64,000 nucleotides of DNA from Bradyrhizobium sp. JYMT SZCCT0428 (GCF_018131075.1 NZ_JAFCLS010000010.1:140304-204303), one strand, 5' to 3'. Shown: positions 1 to 11,200, numbered from the stretch's first letter. Notes: generated by a model not told the origin, from the sequence alone. A program made the numbers and translations.

Positions 1-2789
1 TCCTGTCCCATGATCCGCACGCCGATGGTGGCGGCGAGCAGGCACATCGGCACGATCAGGATCACCGCGAACGGCAGGCTCCAGCTGCCATATTGCGCCG
101 CCAGCACCAGGAACACGAACAGCACGCAGATCGGGAACACGTAGAGACCCGCATTGCCGCCGGTGACCTGCTGATAGGACAGGTCGGTCCATTCGAAGGA
201 GAACCCGCTCGGTAGCGTGTCCTCCGCGAGTTTCTTCATGGTGTTGATCGCGGTCGTCGAACTCGTGCCCGGCGTCCCCTCGCCCTGCAGCTCCGCCGCC
301 GGATAGAGGTTGTAGCGCGCCACCCGGTCGGGGCCGGATACGTCACGGAAATCCACCACGCTGCCGAGCATCACCATGTCGCCTGCGGCGTTGCGGGTGC
401 GCAGCCGCGCCAGATCCGACGCCTCCTTGCGGAACGGCAGGTCGGCCTGGGCCGTGACATGATAGGTGCGGCCGAACAGGTTGAAGTCGTTGACGTAGGT
501 CGAGCCGAAATAGGTCTGGATCGTTTCGTTGACGCCGGAGATCGGCACGCCGAGCTTCTGCGCCTTGACCCGGTCGATGTCGACGAAGAGCTGCGGCGTA
601 TTGGCGGTGAAGGGCGAAAATACCTGCGTCAACTGGGGCGCCTTGCGCGCCGCGGCGACAAGCTCGTCGTTGGCGGCTGCCAGAAGTTCAGGGCCGCGGC
701 CCTGACGATCCTGGACCCGCATGGTGAAACCTCCACCTGTTCCGATGCCCGGCACGGGTGGCGGCGGAATGACGATGATGAAGGCCCCCTGTATCGCGGC
801 CAGGCGCTGTCGCAGATCCGCGGTGATCGCCTGCGCGGTCAGGCCTTTCTTCAGACGCACTTCCGGTTCTTCGAACACCGGGAAGAGAGCCGCAGCATTG
901 CCCGACTGCGTCCGGGTCGCGCCCGAGAAGCCGGCGAATGCCGCGACGCGAATGATGCCTGGGGTATCCAGCGCCGTTTTCTCGATCTGGCGGACGATAT
1001 CGGTGGTGCGCGCCAGCGATGCGGCTCCCGGTAACTGCGCCGATATAATGACGTAGCCGCGGTCCTGGGCGGGGATGAAGCCTTGCGGCGTGATGGCAAG
1101 CAGCCATCCGGCGCTGCCGATCAACGCCAAATACACGAGCAGCATGACCGTCGAATGCCGGATCACGAAGTTGGCCGCATTGGCATAACCGTGGGACAGC
1201 CGGTCGAAAGTCCGGTTGAAGACGCCCGCAAATGCGTCCCAGCCGCGGGCGATGAAATTCCAGCTTGCCGGCGGCTTCTTTTCCGCGTGCGGCACCAGAA
1301 TCAGCGAGGCCAGCGCCGGCGACAATGTCAGCGAACAGAAGCAGGAGATCGCGGTCGCCACCGCGATGGTGACGGCGAATTGCTGGAAGAACTGTCCGGA
1401 AATGCCGCCGAGGAACGCGGTCGGCACGAACACCGCGCACAGCACCAGCGCGATCGACACCAGGGCTGCGCCCACCTCCTCCATCGTCTTGAGCGCCGCG
1501 TCGCGCCGGCTCATGCCGTGCTCGAGATGCCGTTCGACATTTTCCACCACCACGATCGCATCGTCGACCACGATGCCGACCGCGAGCACGAGCCCGAACA
1601 GCGTGAGATTGTTGATCGAGAATCCGAGCGCCGCCATCACGGCGAAGGTGCCGACCAGCGACACCGGGATCGCGATGATGGGAATGATCGCCGGACGCCA
1701 GCCCTGCAGGAACACCAGCACCACGATGACGACAAGGATCATCGCCTCGTAGATCGTCTTGATCAGTTCGTGAACGGACTGCGCGATGAATTCGGTGGGG
1801 TTGTAGCCGATATTGTAGTCGAGGCCCTTTGGAAAACGCGCCTTCAGCTTCTCCATGGTATCGGAGATTCTTTTCGCAGTCGCCAGCGCGTTCGAGCCAG
1901 GCCGCTGCGTTACCAGCAGCGCGACCGCCGATTTCCGCAGCAGGAAACTGTTGGTCGAATAGGACAACGCACCGAGCTCAACCCGCGCCACGTCGCGCAG
2001 CCGCACCGTGCGGCCGTCGGCGCCGGCCCTGACCACGATGTCCTCGAATTGCCTCTGATCTTTCAGCCGTCCGGTGAAGGTGAGATTGGGCTGGAATGCG
2101 CGGTCGGCGATCGGCGGCTCGCCGATCTGCCCGCCCGTGATCTGCAGGTTTTGCGCGCGGATCGCAGCTATCACCTCGGCCGAGGTCAGGCCGAGCGTCG
2201 CGATGCGGTCCGGGTCCAGCCACAGCCGCATCGAGTAGTCGCGGGCGCCGAACATCTGGATGTCGCCGATGCCATCGAGGCGAAGCAGCTCGTCGCGCAC
2301 CTGCAGCAGCGCATAGTTGGAGATGTAGAGCTGGTCAAAACTGTCGTCGGGCGACAGCATGAACACGACCATCAGGATGTCGGGGCTGTTCTTGCGGGTG
2401 ACGACGCCGTTGCGTTGCACCTCTTCCGGCAATCGCGGCTGCGCGATGGCGACGCGGTTCTGCACCAGCACTTGCGCCTTGTCGAGATCGGTTCCGAGCT
2501 TGAAGGTGACCGTGATGGTGAGATTGCCGTTCGAGGTCGCCTGGCTATAGAGATACAGCATATCCTCGACGCCGTTGATCTCCTGCTCGATCGGAGCTGC
2601 AACGGTGTCGGAGACGGTTTGCGCGGTAGCGCCGGGATACTGTGTGGTGACGACGACGGTCGGCGGCACCACTTGCGGATACTCCGAGACCGGCAGCGTG
2701 GTGTAGGCGATCGCGCCGACGATCAGCAGCACGATCGACAGCACCATCGCCAGGATGGGCTGGTTGATGGAGAGCCGGCCGAGGTTCAT
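1..2789 (-). CDS. RND multidrug efflux permease (HAE1/AcrB-like), C-terminus beyond window
   Basis: Inner-membrane proton/drug antiporter of a tripartite efflux pump. It starts at 2789 and stays open to base 1, giving about 929 of the usual 1,040-1,060 residues. The N-terminus MNLGRLSINQPILA leads into the first membrane helix, and the GIVVDDAIVVVEN segment near residues 402-414 carries the paired Asp residues (about 408/409) of the proton relay in helix 4 of this family. The periplasmic porter segments lie on either side of the central helices. The start codon overlaps the stop of the adaptor gene (ATGA), so the two are translationally coupled. The substrate cannot be read from the sequence. 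Confidence 0.95.
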   Translation of the reverse strand, partial: MNLGRLSINQPILAMVLSIVLLIVGAIAYTTLPVSEYPQVVPPTVVVTTQYPGATAQTVSDTVAAPIEQEINGVEDMLYLYSQATSNGNLTITVTFKLGTDLDKAQVLVQNRVAIAQPRLPEEVQRNGVVTRKNSPDILMVVFMLSPDDSFDQLYISNYALLQVRDELLRLDGIGDIQMFGARDYSMRLWLDPDRIATLGLTSAEVIAAIRAQNLQITGGQIGEPPIADRAFQPNLTFTGRLKDQRQFEDIVVRAGADGRTVRLRDVARVELGALSYSTNSFLLRKSAVALLVTQRPGSNALATAKRISDTMEKLKARFPKGLDYNIGYNPTEFIAQSVHELIKTIYEAMILVVIVVLVFLQGWRPAIIPIIAIPVSLVGTFAVMAALGFSINNLTLFGLVLAVGIVVDDAIVVVENVERHLEHGMSRRDAALKTMEEVGAALVSIALVLCAVFVPTAFLGGISGQFFQQFAVTIAVATAISCFCSLTLSPALASLILVPHAEKKPPASWNFIARGWDAFAGVFNRTFDRLSHGYANAANFVIRHSTVMLLVYLALIGSAGWLLAITPQGFIPAQDRGYVIISAQLPGAASLARTTDIVRQIEKTALDTPGIIRVAAFAGFSGATRTQSGNAAALFPVFEEPEVRLKKGLTAQAITADLRQRLAAIQGAFIIVIPPPPVPGIGTGGGFTMRVQDRQGRGPELLAAANDELVAAARKAPQLTQVFSPFTANTPQLFVDIDRVKAQKLGVPISGVNETIQTYFGSTYVNDFNLFGRTYHVTAQADLPFRKEASDLARLRTRNAAGDMVMLGSVVDFRDVSGPDRVARYNLYPAAELQGEGTPGTSSTTAINTMKKLAEDTLPSGFSFEWTDLSYQQVTGGNAGLYVFPICVLFVFLVLAAQYGSWSLPFAVILIVPMCLLAATIGVRIMGQ

Positions 2790-3997
2790 GACTTGCCACC
2801 GGCCGGCGCCGTCTGCGGCGTCACCTTCGCACCGACCCGGGCGCGCTGGATGCCGTCGACGATGACGCGATCTTCCGCCTTCAACCCCTCGCGAACCACG
2901 CGCAAGCCTTCGTCAAGCGGTCCGAGCTTCACAGCCCTTGCTTCGACGGTGTTGTCATCCTTGACGACAAAGACGATCTTGCGCGACTGGTCGGTGGCGA
3001 TGGCCGTGTCCGGCAGCAGCAATGCCTCGTAGGGCGAGGAGCCGATCAGCCGCACGCGGCCGAATTGCCCCGGCAGAATCGAGAAGTCCTTGTTGGGAAT
3101 GATGGCGCGGCTGCGCAGCGTGCCGGTCGAGACATCGAGACGGTTGTCGAGAAAATCCATCTTGCCTTCTTTCGACGGCTTTTCCTCGCCGGTCAGAGCG
3201 ACCTCCACCGGGTTCGGCGTGTCGCGCGAACTCGGCCGCTTTCCCTCGAACCACAGCCTGTTGTTCTTGAGATAGGTCGCCTCGTCGACGTCGAAATAGA
3301 TGTAGATCGGATCGAGCGTGACGATCGAGGTGAGCAGCGTGGCGCTGCCCTCGCTGCCCTGCACGAGATTGCCGGGGCTGACGAGATGGCGGCCGACACG
3401 GCCGGTCATCGGGGCCAGGACGTGGGTGAATTCGATATTGAGTTTCGCCGCCTTCAGCGCACCATCGGCCTGCATCTCCGCGGCATGCGCGGCCTGCAAG
3501 GCCTGGCGGCGCTGGTCGACGGTTTGTTCGGAGACGGCACTGGTCTGGACCAGATTCAGCGCGCGATCGAGTTCGCGCTTGGCAAGCTCCACTTTGGCGC
3601 GCGAATCCGCGAGCTGGCCCTCGGCCTGCGCGGCGACGGCTTCGAAGGGGCGGGAATCGATCGTGTAAAGCAGATCGCCGGCGCGCACGATGGCGCCATC
3701 GCGGAATTCGACGGTGTTGACGAAGCCGCCGACCCGGGCGCGCACCTGCACCTCTTCCAGCGCCTCGAACCGCCCGGTGAATTCATCCCAATCCGTGACG
3801 GTGCGCTTCACCGGCTGCGCGACCGTCACCGGCGGCGCCGCGGCCGCGGCCGGCTGCGGCGGTTTGTCACCACATCCGGACAACGCCAGCGCGGAGACCA
3901 GGATCAGCGGCGAGAGACTGCGAAGCGAGGGGAAGTAGACTTGACGGCCTCCCGGTTGAACCGGACGATTCCGTTTTTCAGTCGCGCTCAATTCCAT
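2786..3997 (-). CDS. RND efflux periplasmic adaptor (membrane fusion protein), lipoprotein
   Basis: AcrA/MexA-type adaptor that links the inner-membrane RND pump to an outer-membrane channel; 403 residues. The N-terminus has a hydrophobic stretch ending in LSGC, a lipobox with predicted lipidation at Cys about residue 42. A lipoyl/biotinyl-like segment (VRARVGGFV), a coiled-coil hairpin (about residues 125-190) and the beta-barrel region follow in the usual order. I chose the ATG at 3997 because a GGGGAGA ribosome site precedes it; the frame stays open upstream to 4222, but that extension is not signal-like. It is the first gene of a two-gene operon with the permease. No regulator gene is visible upstream. 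Confidence 0.93.
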   Translation of the reverse strand: MELSATEKRNRPVQPGGRQVYFPSLRSLSPLILVSALALSGCGDKPPQPAAAAAPPVTVAQPVKRTVTDWDEFTGRFEALEEVQVRARVGGFVNTVEFRDGAIVRAGDLLYTIDSRPFEAVAAQAEGQLADSRAKVELAKRELDRALNLVQTSAVSEQTVDQRRQALQAAHAAEMQADGALKAAKLNIEFTHVLAPMTGRVGRHLVSPGNLVQGSEGSATLLTSIVTLDPIYIYFDVDEATYLKNNRLWFEGKRPSSRDTPNPVEVALTGEEKPSKEGKMDFLDNRLDVSTGTLRSRAIIPNKDFSILPGQFGRVRLIGSSPYEALLLPDTAIATDQSRKIVFVVKDDNTVEARAVKLGPLDEGLRVVREGLKAEDRVIVDGIQRARVGAKVTPQTAPAGGKS

Positions 3998-4693
3998 CTG
4001 CTCGATCTCCCCTGACTTCCCGACATCTCGATCGATGGAGGCGGCTGCCGCTCCCCGGCGGAGGTCACAGATGTGACTGGTTCCCAGTCTGTTCAAGAAG
4101 GCGATGGGATCAAGCACAATCGTTATGCATGGCGGACGATCACGCCTTGCGCCGCCGCGGGTACCGGGTGGGTCGGAAGCGCTGGCCTTCAGGAAAATCG
4201 CCGATGGCGCGATTACCCCCACGGTCGAGGCCGCGCTCGAGATGACGAAAACGTGACATCACACAATTGTCGTCGGTCGCATCGCCCAAAGTTCCACCTG
4301 GGGGAAGAGGACGACCGGAAGCACCTCCGCGTCCACGTTACTGCCCACGCCTTCATGGTTAATAATCCGAGGACATTGACTCCAGGTTGTACGCTCGGCT
4401 ACGATCATGGTTGCTAAAGCGTAAATTTTTATACAGCCGCATTTATCGAACATTGATTACCCCCTTTTCGTTGCGGTGTGAGTGAGAGGCATTTCGGAGT
4501 GACGAGCGAAATTTGTGTCGCTGGTAACAGGTCTCCCCGAATTGCGTTTGCAGTCCACCGTTCAACAGGCGGACCGGGCTGCTGCAGAATCGCACGCACC
4601 ATCCATCAAAACATTCGACGTGTTCACGCATCGCGCTAGCCGCGCGACTGACTGTGTGACGCGGACAAGAAACTTGCGTTGGGAGTACGAATA
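3998..4693. other. Intergenic region upstream of the giant surface protein and the efflux operon
   Basis: About 700 bases between two divergent transcription units. Short open frames here (for example 4073-4417) show no family resemblance. An AT-rich stretch at about 4415-4465 stands out from the GC-rich surroundings and is a reasonable place for the promoter of the gene at 4694; the efflux promoter should lie close to 4000-4100. I see no RNA gene or repeat. Confidence 0.4.
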
Positions 4694-6511
4694 ATGGCGA
4701 ACGAATTGCCCCCCGGTTCGATGCCGCCGCCCGCGACCGGCGGCACACCTCCCGGCGTAAACCCGCCGCCTCCGCCACCGCCTGGCCCCGGCACGCCTCC
4801 CGGTGGCCCCGGCACGGTCATCGTTGGGCCCGGACCACCGCCGCCGACAGCCAATACGCCGCCGGCGACCGCGACCGATATCAACGCCGCGGCCAACAAT
4901 GTCGTCGAAGGCGCCGCCGTCAATACGCTGGTCGGCGTCACCGCGCGCTCGACGGACGCCGAAGGCCAGACCATTACCTATACGCTGGCGTCGGACACTT
5001 CCGGCGGCGGCTTCAAGATCGACGCGGCCACCGGCGTGGTGACGGTCGCCGATCCCGCCAAGATCAACTTCGAGACCGCGGCAGGCCACGCCTACACCAT
5101 CACCGTGAATTCGTTCGACGGCTTCTCCACCTCGTCGCAAAGCTTCACCATCAACGTGTCACACATTGCGCCCTCGACCCCGGTCGACAGCAATGCCGGC
5201 GCCAACACCGTGGCGGAAGGCGCCGCCGCCAACACGCTGGTCGGCATCACCGCCTCCTCCAGCGACATCAACGGACCCGGCGTCACCTACAGCCTGAGCA
5301 ACAGCGCCAACGGCGCCTTCAAGGTCGATGCCGCCACCGGTGTGGTGTCGGTCGCCGATCCCACCAAGATCGATTTCGAAAGCACCGCGACCCTCAACAT
5401 CACCGCGGTCGCCAGCGACGGCACGCTGTCGAGTTCGCAGAATTTTGCCATCAACGTGACTGACGTCGCGCTGGCGACGCCGGTCGACAATAACGGCGCC
5501 GCCAACAGCGTGGCCGAGGGCGCGGCCAACGGTTCGACCGTCGGCCTCACCGCTGTCGCCGCCGACCCGAACGGACCGGCGACGACCTATTCGCTGATCG
5601 GCGACACCTCCGGCGGCGGCTTCACCATCAACGCCACCACCGGCATCGTCACCGTCGCCGACGGCACCAAAATCGATTTCGAAAGCGCGCCCGGCAACGC
5701 CTATTCCGTGACCGTGCAGGCGGCCAATGGCGTCTCCACCACGACGCAGAGCTTCACCATCGGCGTGGCGGATGTCGCGCCCGCGGCCCCGACCGACAGC
5801 GATGCCGCGGCCAACTCGGTGCTGGAAGGTGCGGCCAACGGCACCTTCGTCGGCATCACCGCCGCCTCGGCCGATATCAATGGCGGGGCTGTGACCTATT
5901 CGCTGACCGGCGATACATCCGGCGGCGGCTTCACCATCGACGCCACGACCGGCATCGTCACTGTCGCCGATGCGAGCAGGATCGACTTCGAGACCGCGGC
6001 CGGCAACGCCTATACCGTCACCGCGCAAGCCAGCGACGGCACCCTCACCAGTTCGCAAACCTTCACCATCGGCGTGACCAATATCGCACCATCGATCCCG
6101 GTCGACACCAATGCCGGCGCCAACGCGGTAATCGAAGGCGCGGCCAATGGTTCAACCGTCGGCATCACCGCTTCCGCGACAGATATCAATGGACCCGGCG
6201 TGCTCTGGAGCCTCGCCGACAGCGCCGGCGGCCGTTCACCATCGATGCCACCACCGGCGTCGTCACCGTCGCCAACTCCAGCGCCATCGACTTTGAGAGC
6301 GCGCCGGGCAACCTCTATACGATCGTGGCGCGGGCCACCGACAGCGGCGGATTATTCAGCCAGCAGTCCTTCACCATCGCCGTCACCGACGCGACGCCTT
6401 CGACGCCCGTCGACGGCAACGCAGCCGCCAACACCGTCGCCGAAGGCGCCGCCAACGGCTCGACCGTCGGCGTCACCGCGTCTTCGACCGACGTCAACGG
6501 CCCGGGCGTGA
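4694..6511 (+). CDS. N-terminal segment of giant surface protein: Pro-rich head and cadherin-like repeats
   Basis: First open segment of the broken giant gene. Residues 1-55 are a Pro/Gly-rich head without a classical signal peptide, as expected for type I secretion. Five tandem units follow, each with a conserved core (EGA..., VTYSL, DTSGGGFTID, TGVVTVAD, IDFE, SQSFTI). The true frame is lost near 6230, where other units read GGGFTID but this one reads GGRSPS, consistent with one missing base. The last 90 or so codons up to 6511 are therefore out of frame and not native protein. Confidence 0.7.
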   Translation: MANELPPGSMPPPATGGTPPGVNPPPPPPPGPGTPPGGPGTVIVGPGPPPPTANTPPATATDINAAANNVVEGAAVNTLVGVTARSTDAEGQTITYTLASDTSGGGFKIDAATGVVTVADPAKINFETAAGHAYTITVNSFDGFSTSSQSFTINVSHIAPSTPVDSNAGANTVAEGAAANTLVGITASSSDINGPGVTYSLSNSANGAFKVDAATGVVSVADPTKIDFESTATLNITAVASDGTLSSSQNFAINVTDVALATPVDNNGAANSVAEGAANGSTVGLTAVAADPNGPATTYSLIGDTSGGGFTINATTGIVTVADGTKIDFESAPGNAYSVTVQAANGVSTTTQSFTIGVADVAPAAPTDSDAAANSVLEGAANGTFVGITAASADINGGAVTYSLTGDTSGGGFTIDATTGIVTVADASRIDFETAAGNAYTVTAQASDGTLTSSQTFTIGVTNIAPSIPVDTNAGANAVIEGAANGSTVGITASATDINGPGVLWSLADSAGGRSPSMPPPASSPSPTPAPSTLRARRATSIRSWRGPPTAADYSASSPSPSPSPTRRLRRPSTATQPPTPSPKAPPTARPSASPRLRPTSTARA

Positions 6512-7000
6512 CTTACTCGATGGTCGGCGACACCTCGGGCGGCGGCTTCACCGTCGACGCCGCGACCGGAATAGTTACCGTTGCCGACGCCACCAGGATC
6601 GATTTCGAAACCTCGGGCGCCAGCTATACCGTCGTTGTGCAGGCCAGCGACGGCACCCTGGCCTCTTCGCAGGCCTTCGCCATCAACGTATCGGACATCG
6701 CGCCCTCAACGCCTGTCGACAGCAATGCCGCGGCCAACCAGGTCGCCGTCGGCGCCGCGGCCGGCGCCACTGTCGGCGTCATCGCGTCGTCCACCGACGT
6801 CAACGGCCCGGCCGTCACCTATTCGCTGGTCAACGACACCTCAAACGGCGGCTTCACCATCAATGCCGCGACCGGTGTCGTCACCGTCGCCGATCCGAGC
6901 AAGATCCTGCTCGCCGATCCCAGCTACGACATCACCGTCGATTCCAGCGACGGCACGCTGCACAGCCAGCAGACGTTTACGGTCAATGTCGTCACCAACC
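4870..7000 (+). repeat. Seven tandem repeats of about 305 bp coding for cadherin-like units
   Basis: The unit anchor (codons for V-x-EGAA) recurs at about 4902, 5209, 5510, 5818, 6127, 6430 and 6737, a spacing of about 305 bases (102 codons). Neighbouring units are alike at the DNA level, for example shared stretches coding for SGGGFTI and TGIVTVAD. Such arrays change copy number by recombination and are prone to assembly or base-calling error. Confidence 0.8.
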
Positions 7001-8076
7001 TGGCGCCGGCCATCGATTCCGACGGCGGCGGCGCCGTCTTCGCCAAATCGATCGCGGAGAACACCACGGCGGTAACCACCGTCCACGCCACCGACCCGGA
7101 TGCCGGCCCCTCGCCGGTCACCTATTCGATCGTCCCCGGTGACGACGGCGCCAAATTCGCGATCGATGCGAACACCGGCGTTGTCACTTTCATCACCGCG
7201 CCCGATTTCGAGAATCCGACCGATACCGCGACCAGCGGCAACAACACTTATGTTGTCACCGTCCGCGCCTTTGACGGCCTCTCGTCCGACGACCAGACCA
7301 TCACGATCACTGTGACCGACGTCAATGACGCACCGGTCATCACCTCGAGCGCTTCGATCAACGTCAACGAGAACCAGACCGCAGTCGCCACGGTCACCTC
7401 GTCAGATCAGGACAGTCCGGCGCAGACACTGACCTACTCGCTCGCCGGCGGCGTCGACGCGGGCAAGTTCTCGATCGACCCCGGCACTGGTGTACTCACC
7501 TTCCAATCCGCTCCGAACTTCGAGGTCCCGACCGACATCGGCGCTGACAACAACTATGATGTCATCGTTCGCGTCACCGACAACGGCGCGCCGAACCTGC
7601 ACACCGATCAGGCCGTCACCGTTCACGTCCAGGACGTCAACGAGGCGCCCAATACCAACGCCATCATCGCGACCGGCAACGAAGACCCGGCCGGGCCGGC
7701 CTACATTCCCATCACGATCACCGGCACCGACGTGGACGCCGGCGACTCCGTTGCGTCGTTCCACATCAGCGGTTTGCCGGGCGGCGCGCAGGGCACACTC
7801 TACAGCGACGCCGGCCTGACTACGGTCGTGACCGAGGGCGCCGATGTGGCGGCCTCAGGCAACGCCGCGACGCTGTATTTCGTCCCGGCCGCAAATTTCA
7901 ACGGCCCGGTAACGTTCAACGCGGCTGCGACTGACAGCCATGGCCTCACCGACGCGACCGCGGCGGTCGAGACCATCAACGTAACGGCGGTCAATGACGC
8001 GCCGGTCAATACCGGCGTGCCGGGTCCCTTCACGGTGATGTCCGGATCCACCCATCCATCACCGGCCTGTCGGTAG
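6325..8076 (+). CDS. Middle segment of giant surface protein: cadherin-like domains
   Basis: Second open segment, in a frame shifted relative to the first. It resumes the repeat array (units six and seven) and then carries two more divergent cadherin-like domains (about 7000-7640) with motifs such as FAIDANTGVV, VTVTDVNDAP and VNENQT, and a further domain to about 8010. The frame ends in a TAG just after 8060, while the expected continuation (ITGLSVADIDVNEAG) reads on in the third frame, which marks the second frameshift near 8046-8058. There is no independent ribosome site at 6325, so it is unlikely to be a separate gene. Confidence 0.65.
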   Translation: MARATDSGGLFSQQSFTIAVTDATPSTPVDGNAAANTVAEGAANGSTVGVTASSTDVNGPGVTYSMVGDTSGGGFTVDAATGIVTVADATRIDFETSGASYTVVVQASDGTLASSQAFAINVSDIAPSTPVDSNAAANQVAVGAAAGATVGVIASSTDVNGPAVTYSLVNDTSNGGFTINAATGVVTVADPSKILLADPSYDITVDSSDGTLHSQQTFTVNVVTNLAPAIDSDGGGAVFAKSIAENTTAVTTVHATDPDAGPSPVTYSIVPGDDGAKFAIDANTGVVTFITAPDFENPTDTATSGNNTYVVTVRAFDGLSSDDQTITITVTDVNDAPVITSSASINVNENQTAVATVTSSDQDSPAQTLTYSLAGGVDAGKFSIDPGTGVLTFQSAPNFEVPTDIGADNNYDVIVRVTDNGAPNLHTDQAVTVHVQDVNEAPNTNAIIATGNEDPAGPAYIPITITGTDVDAGDSVASFHISGLPGGAQGTLYSDAGLTTVVTEGADVAASGNAATLYFVPAANFNGPVTFNAAATDSHGLTDATAAVETINVTAVNDAPVNTGVPGPFTVMSGSTHPSPACR

Positions 8077-8259
8077 CTGATATCGACGTCAATGAGGCCG
8101 GCGTTGCCACCGACATCACGACGACGCTGACATCGGCCGGCGGCGGCGCGGTGACGATCGGTGCCGTCGGCGGCGGCGCGGCCATCGGCGGCAACGGCAC
8201 CGGTACGGTGACGCTGACCGGGCTCGATCGCAGAGATCAACGCTTCACTCGCGGGCAGC

Positions 8260-11200
8260 GTGGTCTACACCGCGGCGGACGGCGCCACCGGTTCATCGCT
8301 GACGACGCTGACGATTGCCACCAACGACCATGGCCACACCGGCATCCCCGGCGCCATCACCGACACCGATGTCATCCAGGTCGGCGTCACGCCGCAGGTC
8401 TGGTTCATCAACGGCGACCAAAGCGCCATCGACGGGGCCGCGCCGCGCGGTTCTCAGACCAATCCATTCACCGACGTCACCGAATTCAACGGGTCCAGCG
8501 GACCTGGCGTCAACGACTACATCTACGTCAAGGCCGGCACGTATACCGGCCCCGGCATCAACCTGAAGGACGGGCAGACCCTGCTCGGCGACGACCAGCC
8601 GCTGTCGCTCACCGATCCGTTCGGCGGCCCGGCCATCGTCATCGAAACCGCCAGCGGCGCGCGGCCGACCATCAATGTCACCAGTGCCGGCGACCAGGGC
8701 ATCGACCTCGCCCAGAACAACACCATCCACGGCATCAACATCACGACCGCCGCGGGCACCACCGGCCTCGACGACGGCCAGGGCGGCGGCGGCAACGCGG
8801 TCGGCAGCCTGACCATCGACCAGATGCAGATTTCGGGCGCCGGCCAGGCGGTCGACATCGACCAGGGCGGCGCGCTCAACGTCACAATCGACACGTTGAG
8901 TTCATCCGGCGGCGCCTATGGCGTTCAGCTCGGCGGTGCGCTGACCGGCACCTTCACCGGCACCACTGGCACGCTGTCCGGCCACACCACTGCGGAATTC
9001 GACATCAACGGCGGCACTGGCAACATCAGTTATGGCGGTGCGATCGGCAATGGCACCGGCCTGTCAGCTTCGGTCGCCAGCCACACCGGCGGTACGGTTG
9101 CCTTCTCCGGCGCCGTCACCGACAGCAACGATGCCGGTGGCGGCATCTCGCTCACCGGCAATACCGGCGGCACCATCAATTTCACCGGTGGCATGACGCT
9201 GGATACCGGCGCCTCGAACGCCTTCGTGGCGACCGGTGGCGGCACGGTCAACGTGACCGGCACCAACCACCTCACCAGCAGCACCGGCACCGCGCTCAAC
9301 ATCGCCAACACCACGATCGGCGCCAGCAACGTCACCTTCCAGGACATCTCGTCCAACGGCGCGGTCAACGGCATCGTACTCAACACCACCGGCACCAGCG
9401 GACATCTGGTCGTCACCGGCACCGGCACGACGGACGGCACCGGCGGCACCATCCAGAACACTACCGGCCACGCCGTCAGCCTGACCAATACGCAGGACGT
9501 CACCCTGCGCAACATGAACATCACCGGCGCCGACGGCAACGGCATCAACGGCAACACAATCAACGGCCTGGTGTTGAGCAACCTCAACATTTCCGGCAGC
9601 GGCGACTCCACCGCGGGCAACGGCGAAGGCAATATCTATCTGTTCGAACTGACCGGTAACGCCAGCCACGCCACCACCTTCGACGACCTCAACGTCACCA
9701 ATTCCTATGTCCACAACGTCTTCATCGAGAACACCGGCGGCACGCTGACGGATCTGGTGGTGACCGACAGCACCTTCTCCAACAACGGCGCCTCGACGTT
9801 CGCCGGCAGTCAGTTCGTGGCCAACCTCGCCTCCGGCGGCGTCGCGGGAACGCCAACCGCGACGGTTCACGCCACGCACAATACGTTCAGCGGCAATCTG
9901 TCGACGCCGTCGACCTTCACCGCGACCGGCTTCCAGGGCTCGTCCAACGACGGCACGCTCAACGTCCACATCGGCGACGGCACAGCCGGCGGCCTCAACA
10001 CCTTCAATACCAACAATTCCGGCATCACGCTCTCGAACTCGAACGCCGGCAACCTCAATTTCGACGTCAACAACAACACGGTCACGAATAACCGCGCGGT
10101 CGGCATTGCCATCAACCATTTTGGCACCGGCACCGTCACCGGCTTCCTGCAAAACACCACGATCGGCACCCAGGGCGTGGCAGGTTCCGGCGCGCAGATC
10201 GGCAACGGCCTTGACCTCCACGACGAGGCCGTCAGCGGCACGATGACGCTGAGCGTCACCAACAACATCATTCAGAGCGTCGGCGGCGGCGGCCTGGGGT
10301 TCGAGGGTATCGTCGCCCAGGTCGGCGTCGGTGCCCAGAACTCGGCGAGCACCTTCAATCTCACCCTGACCGGCAACACCATCCGCGACATCATCGATGA
10401 CCGTGGACTCTTCGTGAATAATTTCAACACCGCCGGCCTCAGCGTGATCAACGCGAATATCAGCGGCAACACGTTCTCCAACGCCAACGCCAGCGGCGCC
10501 AACACCACCGCGCGCGTCGGCGGCGCGCCCGGAGGGTCTGATCACGTCAACGTCACCCAGGCCAACGCCGCGGCGCTGGCTACGGCCAACGGCCTGACCG
10601 CAAGCGGCGCACCCGGCAACACGATGCGGGTCGACACCAACGTGTTCTTCAGCCAGCCCGCCCCGCCGTCGCCGCCGCCGACGCCGCAAATGGCGTTGAA
10701 CGGCCAGGGCCCGGGCAGTTCGGACGTCCTCACGATGGACGCGCTGGCGCCGCTGCTCGCGGTTGCGATTGCGCATTGGGCCGCTGCCGGTGCTTCAGCC
10801 GCGCAGATCGAGCAAATGCATAATGCCCAGATCCGCATCGCGGACCTGCCGAATTCCGGCTTCCTGGCCAACAGCGACGAGCGTGGAATCACGATCGACA
10901 GCAACGGCGCAGGCTGGGGCTGGTTCGTCGATCCGACACCGACCAACAACAGCGAATTCGATACAGTGGCGCCGAACCAGCTGACGGCAACCAGCGGGAG
11001 CGCCGCCGGTCGTATCGATCTGCTGACGGTGATCGAGCACGAACTCGGTCACGTGATCGGCCTGGAGCATTCGGACGTCGCCGGCCTCATGAATGTCGTT
11101 CTCAATATCGGCGAACGCAGGTTGCCCGACACGATCGACGTCGCGCTGGCCCCAACCACGACCCTGACGCCGACGATCTCGCTCGGACCGGTGACACCCA

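Noticed and set aside
1083..3032. Plus-strand open frame of 649 codons across the efflux genes
   Set aside because: It lies opposite the RND permease and adaptor, whose protein families are clear; its His/Arg/Asp-rich composition is typical of reversed GC-rich codons.
4870..7000. Tandem repeats as a possible CRISPR or satellite DNA
   Set aside because: The 305-bp units are coding, with cadherin-like protein motifs; no short direct repeats with unique spacers.
9064..10776. Minus-strand open frame of 570 codons
   Set aside because: Antisense of the beta-helix region of the giant protein; repetitive codons keep other frames open.
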